Positions 8,537 to 17,072 of a DNA stretch of 64,000 nt are shown in pieces. The DNA comes from Pontibacter sp. HSC-14F20. Its GTDB lineage: Bacteria > Bacteroidota > Bacteroidia > Cytophagales > Hymenobacteraceae. Each line of letters starts with the position of its first letter. The stretch's first letter is position 1. Position numbers and translations under genes: made by a program. The stretch is taken from the NCBI RefSeq assembly GCF_019599265.1, contig NZ_JAHZTC010000012.1, positions 62,001-126,000 of the forward strand, read 5' to 3'. The notes under the pieces are model-generated. The model did no database searches. It had not been told where the DNA came from and saw only the letters and a program-made list of their open reading frames with translations.

Positions 8537-9145
8537 ATGGCTTTCGAATTACCGAAACTACCGTACGCCTACGACGCGCTGGAACCACATATTGATGCGC
8601 GCACCATGGAAATCCACCATACAAAGCACCACCAGGCCTATACCGATAACCTGAACAAGGCAATTGCGGGTACTGAGATGGAAAACATGAGCATCGAGGA
8701 GATCATGCAAAATGTGAAGGAAGATAACAAAGCAGTTCGTAACAACGGCGGTGGCTACTACAACCACAACCTGTTCTGGACTATCCTGTCGCCAAACGGT
8801 GGCGGTCAGCCTTCCGGTGAACTTGCTGATGCGATCAACTCCGCTTTTGGTTCTTTTGAGCAGATGAAAGAGAAGTTCAACGCAGCTGCGGCTACCCGCT
8901 TTGGCTCTGGCTGGGCCTGGCTGTGCGTAAAAGGCGACACGCTGGAGATCTGCTCTACACCAAACCAGGACAACACACTCATGCCATTTGCAGAAGGTTG
9001 CGGCGGCCAGCCAATCCTTGGTCTTGACGTATGGGAGCACGCGTATTACCTCAACTACCAGAACCGTCGTCCGGATTACGTGAACGCTTTCTGGAACGTG
9101 GTGAACTGGGAAGAAGTAACCCGTCGCTACAACGAGGCGAAGTAA
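8537..9145 (+). CDS. Superoxide dismutase, Mn/Fe type
   Basis: Converts superoxide to oxygen and hydrogen peroxide in the cytoplasm. 202 residues with no signal peptide. The four metal ligands are present: H27 (HHTKHH), H77 (YYNHNLFW), D164 and H168 ([11 protein letters not shown]). Gln in TPNQDN (about 144) and Gly-Gly-Tyr before H77 are typical of manganese or cambialistic enzymes rather than strict iron SODs; metal use itself cannot be read from sequence. It is a single gene, with a strong bidirectional terminator separating it from the convergent dsbD. Confidence 0.96.
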   Translation: MAFELPKLPYAYDALEPHIDARTMEIHHTKHHQAYTDNLNKAIAGTEMENMSIEEIMQNVKEDNKAVRNNGGGYYNHNLFWTILSPNGGGQPSGELADAINSAFGSFEQMKEKFNAAAATRFGSGWAWLCVKGDTLEICSTPNQDNTLMPFAEGCGGQPILGLDVWEHAYYLNYQNRRPDYVNAFWNVVNWEEVTRRYNEAK

Positions 9146-9186
9146 TTAACAAAGGGAGATAGACACAAGCTGTCAGATTTCCTTTA

Positions 9187-9228
9187 AAACAAGAGAGCCC
9201 CGCCTGAAAAGGTGGGGCTCTCTTGTTT
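9187..9228. terminator. Bidirectional terminator between sod and dsbD
   Basis: An 18-bp stem (9187-9204 with 9211-9228, one G-U pair) and a 6-base loop, with A-rich and T-rich flanks so it can act on both strands between convergent genes. Confidence 0.88.
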
Positions 9229-9251
9229 ATTTACTTAACAGGTATAGCTAG

Positions 9252-11468
9252 TTATTTCTTTGCAACCTGCTGATTGTTCTTATACGCTGCCACGCCAGCA
9301 TCCAGAAACTTCACAAAGTTCTCCACACTCAGGTCGTAAGCGATTGGCTTTACCAGCACGTTCTCGTTCTCATCCATCAGCACATAGTAAGGCTGGGCAT
9401 TCACGTTGAATTTTGTGATCTGGTAATCCGCGTACTTCTTGCCGAGAGTCTTCTTCTCTTTACTATCGTACTCGCTCACATACCATTCGCTTTCCGGCAG
9501 TTCGCTTTTATCATCCACATACAGGGCGGCTATCACGTAATCTTCCTGCAGGCGGCGCAGTACCTCTGGATGCGACCACACATTGGCCTCCATTTCGCGG
9601 CAGTTTACGCAGCCATGGCCCGTAAAGTCGATGAAGATCGGCTTGCCCTGCTCGGCAGCGCAGCGCTTGGCCTGCTCCAGATCAAAGTAACCCTGCAAGC
9701 CATGTGGCAGGTGCAGGAAGTCGGCATATTTAGGTGGTTCGCAGAGTTGGTTTGAAGTAAACTGTGCCGTGCTTCCTCCTCCGCTCTGGCGCACCAGCGC
9801 GTTAATATCAAAGTCGTGGGTGGATTGCGGCGGCAGATAACCTGACAAGGCCTTGAGCGGCGCTCCGAACATTCCCGGGATCAGGTATACCACAAAGCCA
9901 AAGGTTGCAATGGCCATGAAAATGCGCGGCACACTGATGTAAGGCAGATCCGAGTCGTGCGCAAACTTGAGTTTGCCCAGCAGGTAGAAGCCCATCAAGG
10001 TAAAGATCACGATCCAGAGGGCCAGGTATACTTCACGATCGAGGATACCCCAGTGGTATACCTGATCGGCGATGCTCAGGAACTTTAGCGCCAGCGCCAA
10101 TTCCAGGAAGCCCAGCACCACTTTCACGGAGTTGAGCCAGCCACCGGACTTGGGCAGGCCACTCAGCCACGATGGGAAAATGGCGAATAAGGTAAACGGT
10201 AGCGCAAATGCGAGTGAGAAACCGAACATACCCATAACCGGCCGAAGCGTTTCGCCACCAGCAGAAGCCACCAAAATACTGCCCACAATTGGCCCCGTGC
10301 ACGAAAACGACACCAGCACCAAGGTAAAGGCCATGAAAAATACGCCCAGTATACCACCTTTATCTGCCTGCGCATCGGCTTTGTTCAGCCAGGAGCTTGG
10401 CAGCGTAATCTCGAACAGGCCCAGGAAGGACATACCGAAAATCACGAAAACAGCAAAGAAAAGCACATTGGGTAGCCAGTGCGTGCTCAGAAAGTTAGCG
10501 CCGTCGGCTCCGAATAGCTTGGCAACCACCGTACCGGCGATGGTATAGATGGCAATGATGGAGATACCGTATAGCAATGCCTTGCCAATGGCCTGTGCCC
10601 GGCTCTGGCTGCTGCCCGTAAAAAAGCTTACCGTCATAGGGACCATCGGGAATACGCAGGGCGTGAGCAACGCCACTAGCCCCGACCCAAAGGCGATCAG
10701 CATAAAGGCCCAGATGTTTCCGTCAGACGATGCATCTTCGTTTGAGAAATCGATCAGAGCAGGAGCTACAGTTTCGGCCGCAGCCTCTTCATCCTCCAGT
10801 GTTTCATCAGCGGCCAGCATCGAATCCTGTGGTAAGGCAGGCGGCACAGCTGTGTCAAGGCCATCGGGAGCAGCGGCCTGGGTTGTAGCCTGCTCAGGCG
10901 CTTGTTCTAATTTTTGGGCAGGTGATTGGGTAGGCGTGATTGTTGGTGTCGCTGCACCGCTGGCGGCTGTTACTTTAATTTGTGCATTGGTGAAGGCAAA
11001 GTCATCATCAAACGGGATACACTTGCCATCGATGTCGGTGCATACCTGGTATTCGTATGAGCCTTTTACAACCAGATTAGGCTGCAGTACTCTTACTTTT
11101 TGCCGGAACTGAGCGGTGCCTACAAAGTAGGTATATTCTCCCTCCCACAGCTCATCATATTTCTTTTTGGGGTTAACCGGCTTTATTTTTCCTACCAACT
11201 CATAGGATGGATGCTTGGCAAATGTAAACTCCGTCACCATCGGACCCAGTTCCGGGTCAAAATCAGAGGAATAGAGATACCAGTCCTTGTCTATTTTTAC
11301 GTTGAAAATGAGCTCAACTTCCTCCCCCACTCTGACTTCCTTTTTGGAAACATCGTAGCTCCAGGAAGCAGGCTTCAGCACCTGTGCCTGCACCAGTTGC
11401 GTTGTAAAGGTTAACAGGACCACCAACAGCCAGGGGAGGCGCAGCGCCGGCCTCAATTTATTTCTCAT
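9252..11468 (-). CDS. dsbD: DsbD-type thiol:disulfide interchange protein
   Basis: Carries reducing power from cytoplasmic thioredoxin across the inner membrane to periplasmic thiols, for example for cytochrome c maturation and disulfide isomerisation. 738 residues with the classical three parts: signal peptide (1-28) and alpha domain with C143 and C150 (CTDIDGKC); an acidic Pro/Ala linker (170-240); a membrane domain with eight helices and redox cysteines C271 (PCVFPMVP) and C390 (SCTGPIVG); and a C-terminal thioredoxin domain with C620-VN-C623 (GHGCVNCREME). All cysteine pairs are intact. E. coli DsbD is 565 residues; the extra length here is mainly the linker and the loop after the last helix. 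Confidence 0.95.
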   Translation of the reverse strand: MRNKLRPALRLPWLLVVLLTFTTQLVQAQVLKPASWSYDVSKKEVRVGEEVELIFNVKIDKDWYLYSSDFDPELGPMVTEFTFAKHPSYELVGKIKPVNPKKKYDELWEGEYTYFVGTAQFRQKVRVLQPNLVVKGSYEYQVCTDIDGKCIPFDDDFAFTNAQIKVTAASGAATPTITPTQSPAQKLEQAPEQATTQAAAPDGLDTAVPPALPQDSMLAADETLEDEEAAAETVAPALIDFSNEDASSDGNIWAFMLIAFGSGLVALLTPCVFPMVPMTVSFFTGSSQSRAQAIGKALLYGISIIAIYTIAGTVVAKLFGADGANFLSTHWLPNVLFFAVFVIFGMSFLGLFEITLPSSWLNKADAQADKGGILGVFFMAFTLVLVSFSCTGPIVGSILVASAGGETLRPVMGMFGFSLAFALPFTLFAIFPSWLSGLPKSGGWLNSVKVVLGFLELALALKFLSIADQVYHWGILDREVYLALWIVIFTLMGFYLLGKLKFAHDSDLPYISVPRIFMAIATFGFVVYLIPGMFGAPLKALSGYLPPQSTHDFDINALVRQSGGGSTAQFTSNQLCEPPKYADFLHLPHGLQGYFDLEQAKRCAAEQGKPIFIDFTGHGCVNCREMEANVWSHPEVLRRLQEDYVIAALYVDDKSELPESEWYVSEYDSKEKKTLGKKYADYQITKFNVNAQPYYVLMDENENVLVKPIAYDLSVENFVKFLDAGVAAYKNNQQVAKK

Positions 11469-11872
11469 AAGGGTATGTCAGGTTAATTCAGTAAGATCAC
11501 AGACGCTCAAGAACGTCAGTACAAAAGTACTGATTTTGATCGAAAGCCCCATCTGTCTGGCAGCACCGTTCTATCCACGAAGACAGATAACAAGCTATTG
11601 CCTGCCAATGCCGCTCCTATCGCTATGAATAACAGAAAGCAGAAGCCGGTTGTTTCCAGCTAGACTAATAGCTTTTCCCTTTTTTTTAAACACTTCGGGT
11701 CTAAATCTACCAAAAACTTACCAATACCCTGATTATCAGAGCGCTGTCATTCACCCTGATTTTAGCACTGTTCACGGATATAAAAGGTATAACAGGCACT
11801 GGTATGGAATTATACGACTCCCCTAAACGTATATTTTATATCAGTTTATTTACAAAACCCGCTTACAAAACT
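11469..11872. other. Divergent intergenic region dsbD / hypothetical
   Basis: About 400 bases between divergent genes. The minus strand carries a -7-like box for dsbD near 11525. The plus strand has an A+T rich stretch with AGGTATA at about 11786 and an open frame upstream of the ATG at 11873 that I do not consider coding. No operator palindrome stands out. Confidence 0.4.
11522..11529 (-). promoter_or_regulatory. Putative -7 box of dsbD
   Basis: Minus strand TACTTTTG (TANNTTTG) 53 bases before the dsbD ATG, the same octamer as in front of aspS. No clear -33 element. Confidence 0.45.
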
Positions 11873-12184
11873 ATGAATACAAACTTTCAGCCACAGGAAT
11901 TTACTTCTATCAAAACTGTTTGCGGTAAAGCACTGGGCTCTACCTTCAAAGCGATCAAGCTGGTGCGCGATGAGAAGCACAATTTCCATATCGTGTACCG
12001 TACTTTCTCTGATGAATTTATTTACTCCTTCTGCAATCCCTTCCTCGATACCTCTTCAGAGCATGTTTACAAAATAATTTCCGAAGAAGAAGCAAAGGTT
12101 ATTTTTATGCCGCTCCTCTCTCAGGAAAATGCCCGCGAGTTGTTTAGCACCGCCCAGGCACCCGCTATGCTGGTTCAATACTAG
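11873..12184 (+). CDS. Small protein of unknown function
   Basis: 103 residues from the ATG at 11873 (MNTNFQPQEFTSIKTVCGKAL). It is soluble with no signal peptide, contains a central segment HNFHIVYRTFSDEFIYSFCNPF and ends APAMLVQY. The frame runs upstream to 11804 with poor-looking codons, so the internal ATG is preferred. It is a single gene with its own terminator. I recognise no family; two cysteines (in TVCGKA and FCNPF) might be of interest. Confidence 0.6.
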   Translation: MNTNFQPQEFTSIKTVCGKALGSTFKAIKLVRDEKHNFHIVYRTFSDEFIYSFCNPFLDTSSEHVYKIISEEEAKVIFMPLLSQENARELFSTAQAPAMLVQY

Positions 12185-12201
12185 CCCCCTGAAGATGTAT
12201 C

Positions 12202-12237
12202 AATAAGAAAAGGTGCCCGGCGGCACCTTTTCTTATT
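12202..12237 (+). terminator. Terminator of the small gene at 11873
   Basis: AATAAGAAAAGGTGCC pairs with GGCACCTTTTCTTATT around a 4-base loop. The T-rich right arm serves as the tract. Confidence 0.85.
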
Positions 12238-12367
12238 TAAGCCTTTTTGTCATCTCCCTGCTACACCGCAGGTGCGGTTTCTCGTTAATACGACATACAT
12301 ATATAGTAAAAACACGTATTTTAGTTTAATTTTACGCCACCGGAAGCAAACCGCGCTGTAACAAACT

Positions 12368-13705
12368 ATGGTTCTAAACATTCTACTCACTATACTTCTG
12401 GTACTACTCAATGGCTTCTTTGTGGCGGCAGAGTTTGCGATTGTGAAGGTGCGCTCCTCCCAGATTGAACTGAGGGCACAGGCGGGCAGCTCGATGGCCA
12501 AACTGGCCCAGCACATGCTCACCCACCTCGATGCCTACCTTTCGGCCACACAACTCGGCATCACGCTGGCCTCGCTTGGCCTGGGCTGGATAGGCGAAAG
12601 TGTGGTGTCGCAGATCGTGATTAATGTGATGAATTTCTTTGGCTTCCAGGGAAGTGAGGCACTGGCCCATAAAATAGCGCTTCCGATCTCCTTTGCTATC
12701 ATTACGGTCCTGCACATCGTGTTTGGTGAGCTTGCCCCAAAGTCACTCGCTATTCAGCGCTCCGAAGCCACTACGCTGGCTATTACGTTGCCGCTCCGCT
12801 TCTTTTACTACGTGTTCAGACCATTTATCTGGATTCTCAACGGCTTTGCCAACCTGGTGCTGCGTTCGATGGGTATACGCCCCGTGCATGGCTCCGAGGT
12901 ACACTCGCCAGAAGAACTACGCCTGCTTTTTGAGCAAAGCGCCGAAGGTGGTTTACTCGTCGATTCGCAGCACGAGCTCCTCGAAAATGTGTTTGAGTTT
13001 AACGAGCGTATGGTCAAACAGATCATGGTGCCCCGCACCCGCATGGTGGCCATCGATGTGAATATACCTGAGCCGGAGCTAATGGAAATTATTTTTGAGG
13101 AGGGATACTCCAGGCTTCCGGTATACGACGGCTCCATCGATAATATTGTGGGCGTGCTTTACGTGAAAGACATCCTGAGCCTGATGCGGCTGAATGAGCA
13201 GATTATTATTAATAAGCTGATGCGTCCCGCTTATTTTGTACCGGAGACCAAAAAGATCCCGCGCCTGTTGCAGCAGTTTCAGCGCCGCCACATGCACATG
13301 GCCATCGTAACTGATGAGTTTGGTGGTGTGTCAGGCATCGTGACAATCGAGGACATTATTGAAGAACTGGTAGGCGAAATTCAGGACGAATACGATGAGG
13401 AGGTGCCTATTGTAGAGCGCCTGGGCGATTTTGAATACCGTGTAAACGGTGGTGCTCCGGTTTCAGATGCCAACGACTACCTACCCTTTCCTATACCTGA
13501 AGGCGACGACTATGAAACGGTAGGCGGCTTCGTGACCATGATCTACGGCCATATACCTGACGATCTGAATGAAGCGGCCGATTTTAACGAGTATGAGATA
13601 CGGGTGCTCGACAAATCGGATCGCCGCGTGGAATGGGTGCTCTTTACAGTGAAAGAGGACTTTCATTCCCAGATAGAGCCGCAAACAGAAGATCCGGAAC
13701 TTTAA
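12368..13705 (+). CDS. CNNM/CorC family protein with DUF21 and CBS domains
   Basis: Membrane protein of 445 residues from the hemolysin-related UPF0053 (HlyC/CorC) family, linked in other bacteria to Mg or Co efflux. The N-terminal DUF21 domain (about 1-190) has three to four helices and begins LLNGFFVAAEFAIVKVR. A CBS pair follows (about 205-330, with MVPRTRMVAIDV and IVTDEFGGVSGIVTIEDIIEELVGEI), then a C-terminal CorC_HlyC domain with YETVGGFV. The gene ends 4 bases before the left inverted repeat of an insertion sequence but appears complete, its last residues being QTEDPEL. Its original terminator may have been displaced by the element. Confidence 0.92.
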   Translation: MVLNILLTILLVLLNGFFVAAEFAIVKVRSSQIELRAQAGSSMAKLAQHMLTHLDAYLSATQLGITLASLGLGWIGESVVSQIVINVMNFFGFQGSEALAHKIALPISFAIITVLHIVFGELAPKSLAIQRSEATTLAITLPLRFFYYVFRPFIWILNGFANLVLRSMGIRPVHGSEVHSPEELRLLFEQSAEGGLLVDSQHELLENVFEFNERMVKQIMVPRTRMVAIDVNIPEPELMEIIFEEGYSRLPVYDGSIDNIVGVLYVKDILSLMRLNEQIIINKLMRPAYFVPETKKIPRLLQQFQRRHMHMAIVTDEFGGVSGIVTIEDIIEELVGEIQDEYDEEVPIVERLGDFEYRVNGGAPVSDANDYLPFPIPEGDDYETVGGFVTMIYGHIPDDLNEAADFNEYEIRVLDKSDRRVEWVLFTVKEDFHSQIEPQTEDPEL

Positions 13706-13709
13706 CACA

Positions 13710-13731
13710 AACATGAAACATCCCGGAGTTT
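13710..13731 (+). repeat. Left inverted repeat of the insertion sequence
   Basis: ACATGAAA then CATCCCGGAGTTT. The outer seven bases could belong to the element or to a palindrome at the target site. Confidence 0.75.
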
Positions 13732-13750
13732 AGGAATGGGATGAAAAAGG

Positions 13751-13799
13751 AAAACCTCCTGTTTTGTGGTTGTAAGGCCATTTAAAAACAGGAGGTTTT
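13751..13799 (+). promoter_or_regulatory. Hairpin that sequesters the transposase ribosome binding site
   Basis: AAAACCTCCTGTTTT (13751-13765) and AAAACAGGAGGTTTT (13785-13799) are a perfect 15-bp inverted repeat directly before the ATG at 13801. The right arm contains the Shine-Dalgarno AGGAGG, which pairs with CCTCCT. A transcript entering from outside would fold this way and block translation; a transcript starting between the arms would not. IS10 and IS50 use this principle. Its action here is inference. Confidence 0.7.
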
Positions 13800-13800
13800 T

Positions 13801-15156
13801 ATGTTTACTACTTCTAAAAACGCATCTTTCCAGGCTGAGGTTCTCTCCCAGGCCCGTTTTTTCTCCCACCGCCTGGAGGATTTCCTCGCTCCCTTCCTGG
13901 TGCAGCTCGACCGGCTGCTGGACCACCGCCTTGTTTTGACCTTCCAGGCCCTGTGCCAGGCGCTGGTGCGCCACCGCAGCCGCTCCTCGGGCCTGCTTTT
14001 AAGCGAGCTGGGCGGGGTGCTGCTCTCCCCCCACAAGGCGCCGGCCGGCACCAAGCGCCTCTCCAACCTGTTGAGGAGCAAAAAATGGTCGGCCGAAGCC
14101 ATCACCGATTACCTGACGGGTGAAGCCCAAACGTATGTGGATAGGCTCCTGGAGCAGGAGCGGGAGCTGCCCCTCTTGCTCTGGGACGAGAGCGTGCAGG
14201 AGAAAACCGAAAGCCTCAAAAGCCAGGGCCTGTGTGCTGTGCGCAGCATGAAGGCCAGGCGGCAGCTGCGCGTAAAGCCCGGTTATTATGATCCCCCTAC
14301 CCGTCAGCCGGTGCATGTGCCGGGTTTCCGCTGGGTGGGCCTTTTGTGCTGCGGCCTGTGGGCTCAGCCCCGCCTGGCCCGCTTCACGTGGTGGACCAGC
14401 CGGGGGATAAACGCCACTTCCCTGGAGCAAGTCAGGCTCTGGCTGCTGTTGTGGGCCCGCCAGGCCTTCGGCAGGGCCGTGCTGCACGTCTTTGACCGCG
14501 GCTACGCCTCCTCTAGGTGGCTGGGGCTGCTCTTGGCCCGAGGAGACCGCTTTCCTTTACGCTGGCCTTCCCGCTACAAGCTTCTGGACGTGAAGGGACT
14601 GCTGAAAAATGGCTACCGCTTTTCGGTGGGCAAAAAAGCCACCTCCTCCAAGGTAGTGCGCGACATGGTGCGCCAGCTCGCCTACCGCCGCAGCCTCCTC
14701 TGGCAGCGCTGCCTGCACCCGGACTACCCCGACTGCCCGCTCACTTTGATCATCTGCCGGCCGGGCCGAAAGGGCCGCCCGCCCTGGTATTTGCTCACCA
14801 ATGAAGAGGTGCACACGGATCGGGACGCCTGGCGGTTGGTCTTTGCCTACGCCCGCCGCTGGCAGGTCGAGCAGGCCTTCCGCTTCAACAAGTCGGAGAT
14901 GGGCATGGAGAGCTGCAGGCTCTGGTTCTGGGACAATAGAATGAAGCTGCTGCAGATCGTCACGCTGGTGTATGCCTTCCTGCTCTCGCTGCTGGAAAAG
15001 GAGCTGCGCCAGGCCGTCTCCAACCTGCTCCGGCAGGGCTGCCATAGAACAGGAAAGCGGTGCAGGAAAACTCCCACACCGCTTTACCGCATCCGCCTGG
15101 CACTGGCCAACTTATGGAATCTGCTCTACTTATCCCTGATTCAAACTCCGGGATGA
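13801..15156 (+). CDS. IS4 family transposase
   Basis: DDE transposase of 451 residues. Catalytic residues are D129 (LLLWDES), D232 (HVFDRGYAS) and E357 in a perfect IS4-family Y-R-E-K signature, Y350-x2-R353-x3-E357-x6-K364 (YARRWQVEQAFRFNK). An N-terminal helical DNA-binding part spans about 1-120. The stop codon TGA (15154-15156) lies inside the right inverted repeat. An unusually strong ribosome binding site (AGGAGG) is present but buried in a hairpin. Codon use is strongly G/C-ending, unlike neighbouring genes, which points to transfer. No internal stop or frameshift is seen, so the enzyme is likely functional. Confidence 0.93.
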   Translation: MFTTSKNASFQAEVLSQARFFSHRLEDFLAPFLVQLDRLLDHRLVLTFQALCQALVRHRSRSSGLLLSELGGVLLSPHKAPAGTKRLSNLLRSKKWSAEAITDYLTGEAQTYVDRLLEQERELPLLLWDESVQEKTESLKSQGLCAVRSMKARRQLRVKPGYYDPPTRQPVHVPGFRWVGLLCCGLWAQPRLARFTWWTSRGINATSLEQVRLWLLLWARQAFGRAVLHVFDRGYASSRWLGLLLARGDRFPLRWPSRYKLLDVKGLLKNGYRFSVGKKATSSKVVRDMVRQLAYRRSLLWQRCLHPDYPDCPLTLIICRPGRKGRPPWYLLTNEEVHTDRDAWRLVFAYARRWQVEQAFRFNKSEMGMESCRLWFWDNRMKLLQIVTLVYAFLLSLLEKELRQAVSNLLRQGCHRTGKRCRKTPTPLYRIRLALANLWNLLYLSLIQTPG

Positions 15157-15164
15157 TTCATGTT
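15143..15164 (-). repeat. Right inverted repeat of the insertion sequence
   Basis: Inverse of the left repeat, 21 of 22 positions matching. It overlaps the transposase stop codon. Confidence 0.75.
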
Positions 15165-15174
15165 CCCTGTATTT

Positions 15175-15696
15175 CTATACCTCCGGATTTGTAAACCAGC
15201 CACTGTACATCACATAGTTATTGGCTACCTTATCCAGACCATCTATCTGCTCCTGGCTCAGCTGCTTTACCTTTTTGGCAGGTATACCGGCATAAATATA
15301 GCCCGACTCGCACACGGTGTTTTCGAGCACGATGGCCCCCGCCGCTACAATACAGTTTTTCTGCACCAGCGCATTGTCCATCACAATAGCCCCCATCCCG
15401 ATCAGTACATTGTCCTCTACCGTGCAGCCGTGCACAATGGCGTTGTGCCCGATGGAAACATTGCTGCCGATGGTGGTAGCGGCTTTCTGATAAGTGCAGT
15501 GAATCACGGCGCCGTCCTGAATGTTGGTCTTGTCACCAATCCGAATCGCGTTCACATCGCCCCGGATCACGGCATTGAACCACACCGAGCACGAACGTCC
15601 CATCACGACATCGCCCACAATCGTGGCGTTTTCGGCTACAAAGCAATCCACACCCATCTGCGGACTTATTCCTTTTACAGGTAATATAACTGGCAT
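15175..15696 (-). CDS. Gamma-carbonic anhydrase-like hexapeptide protein
   Basis: Left-handed beta-helix protein of 173 residues, of the YrdA/PaaY/CaiE group of trimeric zinc proteins related to gamma carbonic anhydrase. Hexapeptide repeats run from about residue 15 to 140 (ATIVGDVVMG, SVWFNAVIRGDVNAIRIG, NVSIGHNAIVHG). The three metal histidines are visible in AVIHCTY, SIGHNAIVHGC (two). A C-terminal helix follows (PAKKVKQLSQEQ). It may bind zinc and hydrate CO2, but many relatives have no measured activity. It is cytoplasmic. Its stop lies 11 bases beyond the insertion sequence end, so its own terminator may have been displaced. Confidence 0.88.
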   Translation of the reverse strand: MPVILPVKGISPQMGVDCFVAENATIVGDVVMGRSCSVWFNAVIRGDVNAIRIGDKTNIQDGAVIHCTYQKAATTIGSNVSIGHNAIVHGCTVEDNVLIGMGAIVMDNALVQKNCIVAAGAIVLENTVCESGYIYAGIPAKKVKQLSQEQIDGLDKVANNYVMYSGWFTNPEV

Positions 15697-15837
15697 ATTT
15701 TGAGTTTAGGAGTTTGAGAATTTAAGAGTTTGAGAGTTCAGCGGGTATACCTGTCCGAATCATGTACTGGCAATCATGCAGTAAATAATGTCTGAAAAGT
15801 ACACGAACAACCAGCAACAATTTAACAATTCAGCCAT
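15697..15837 (+). repeat. Intergenic repeat, copy A
   Basis: Low-complexity blocks GTTTAGGAGTTTGAGAATTT and AGAGTTTGAGAGTT, then GTATACCTGTCCGAATC, CACGAACAAC and AACAATTTAACAATTC. The same blocks in the same order occur on the other strand at 16905-17072, so two related copies in inverted orientation flank the radical SAM gene. Confidence 0.6.
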
Positions 15838-16821
15838 TTAACCTTTCAGAAGCCGCTTCCATGTTCCTTTGCTCAGGTTGTATTTAAGCGTACTTGGCAG
15901 CGCTTTCCAGAAGTATTTATTCATTTCTACCGCGAAACTGGGTTGCATGTAACAGTTGATGGTACAGCCTTCACAGGCCGGCAACCTCCCTTCCAGTCGC
16001 TTCAGTTCCTCCACCTCCTGACTCAGGTATAGCTCGCTCAGCTTGCTTTGTATCGGGAAGCTTTTCGTACCCAAATGGTAGCAGGGCAGCACCAGTTCGT
16101 TTTCAGGCGAGATGACCAGCGTGGTGCTGGCGGCCTTGCAAACCGGGTCTGCCACCTTATTGCCACCGTCCCGGCGAAGCTGCACAAAGCCCTCGTTCAG
16201 GTATACGCCTTTGCGCTTTCCAAAAGCTGTCAGGTAATTTAGTTCCGTTTCCGTAAGCTGCTCCCCTACCGCAACTTCGTTGTATTCAAAAGCCGGGTTG
16301 ATGATCAGCATCAGTTTATTAGGCTGAGTGATAGTGCGGTATACCTCTTCGAGTTGGTCTAGATTATGACGAAACACGGTAAAGAGAATATCCGGTCGTT
16401 CCCCCAGTTTTCGGGCCACTTGTATTGACTCCATCACAAAATCGTAGCAGGCTACGCCCCGGCCTGTATCGTGCTCATCTTTGTGCGCTGAGTCCAGCGA
16501 AAAGTGCAGCATGTCTACTTTTCCTTTCAGTCGCGCGGCTAGTTTGGGGTAAAGCATGCCGTTGGTGGTGAGTGTGGTGATGAAACCCAGCTCATGCGCC
16601 ATACCCAGCATCTGGTCGATCTGCCGGTGCAAAAGGGGCTCTCCGCCTGTAAAATCGATTACCTGCACACCCAGCTTTTTCAGATCGCGCAGGTTTTGGG
16701 CCACGTCCTCCAGCGTAATGTAAGGAGAGGGTTTTTCCCAGATATCACAGAACGAGCACTTCGCGTTACAGCGGTAGGTAACGTAGTAGTTGCAAAGCAC
16801 AGGTTTCGATCGCAGGCGCAT
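15838..16821 (-). CDS. Radical SAM protein with SPASM-like C-terminus
   Basis: 327 residues. The N-terminal radical SAM cluster motif is C18-x3-C22-x2-C25 (TYRCNAKCSFCDIW), followed by DFTGGEPLLH for S-adenosylmethionine binding. The C-terminal part has further cysteines (DPVCKAAST, LPCYHL and CEGCTINCYMQPSF), which suggests an auxiliary Fe-S cluster as in SPASM/twitch enzymes. Such enzymes mature peptides or modify hopanoids, cofactors or sugars; the substrate cannot be told here and no precursor peptide is seen next to it. It stands alone between inverted copies of an intergenic repeat. HpnH-like and MoaA-like assignments seem less fitting. Confidence 0.82.
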   Translation of the reverse strand: MRLRSKPVLCNYYVTYRCNAKCSFCDIWEKPSPYITLEDVAQNLRDLKKLGVQVIDFTGGEPLLHRQIDQMLGMAHELGFITTLTTNGMLYPKLAARLKGKVDMLHFSLDSAHKDEHDTGRGVACYDFVMESIQVARKLGERPDILFTVFRHNLDQLEEVYRTITQPNKLMLIINPAFEYNEVAVGEQLTETELNYLTAFGKRKGVYLNEGFVQLRRDGGNKVADPVCKAASTTLVISPENELVLPCYHLGTKSFPIQSKLSELYLSQEVEELKRLEGRLPACEGCTINCYMQPSFAVEMNKYFWKALPSTLKYNLSKGTWKRLLKG

Positions 16822-16904
16822 CCGGGGGCAGTTGTTTACTCAAAATTAAGGATTCTACCGGAGTATCAGGTATAGAAGTAATCAGGAAACTGAAATAGGC
16901 GATA

Positions 16905-17072
16905 TTGCTTCTGAGAATCTGTATATTGAGGGGTTAAATTGTTGAATTGTTAAATGTTGTTCGTGCACGATTCGTGAAGGTATACCGATGCACGATTCGG
17001 ACAGGCCGCGACCTATCCCTACAGGTATACTGGCTTAACTTTTTAACTCCTAAACTCTCAAAATCCTAAACT
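16905..17072 (-). repeat. Intergenic repeat, copy B (inverted)
   Basis: Reverse complement of the block order in copy A at 15697-15837: GTTTAGGA, TTTTGAGAGTTTAGGAGTT, GTATACCTGT, CCTGTCCGAATCGTGC, CACGAACAAC and AACAATTTAAC. It also contains two short CGATTCG/CGTGCACG palindromic pieces. Confidence 0.6.

Larger units (their letters stand above)
13710..15164 (+). mobile_element. IS4-type insertion sequence, about 1.45 kb
   Basis: A transposase gene flanked by inverted repeats. The secure core is CATCCCGGAGTTT at 13719-13731 and its inverse at 15143-15155. The match continues outwards to 22 bp (13710-13731 and 15143-15164) with one mismatch. No direct target duplication is visible under either choice of ends. 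The interior is visibly richer in G+C than its surroundings and lacks the dispersed AGGTATA motif, as expected of foreign DNA. It lies exactly between the convergent corC-like and carbonic-anhydrase-like genes and damages neither. It looks intact and potentially active. Confidence 0.88.

Noticed and set aside
10549..11112. Plus-strand frame (187 codons) opposite dsbD
   Set aside because: Shadow of the dsbD linker and first helices; no protein-like motifs.
13999..15045. Minus-strand frames inside the insertion sequence
   Set aside because: High G+C leaves few stops on both strands; the plus-strand transposase explains the region.
13700..15175. Target-site duplication of the insertion sequence
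   Set aside because: I compared both flanks for direct repeats of 3-12 bases under both end definitions and found none.
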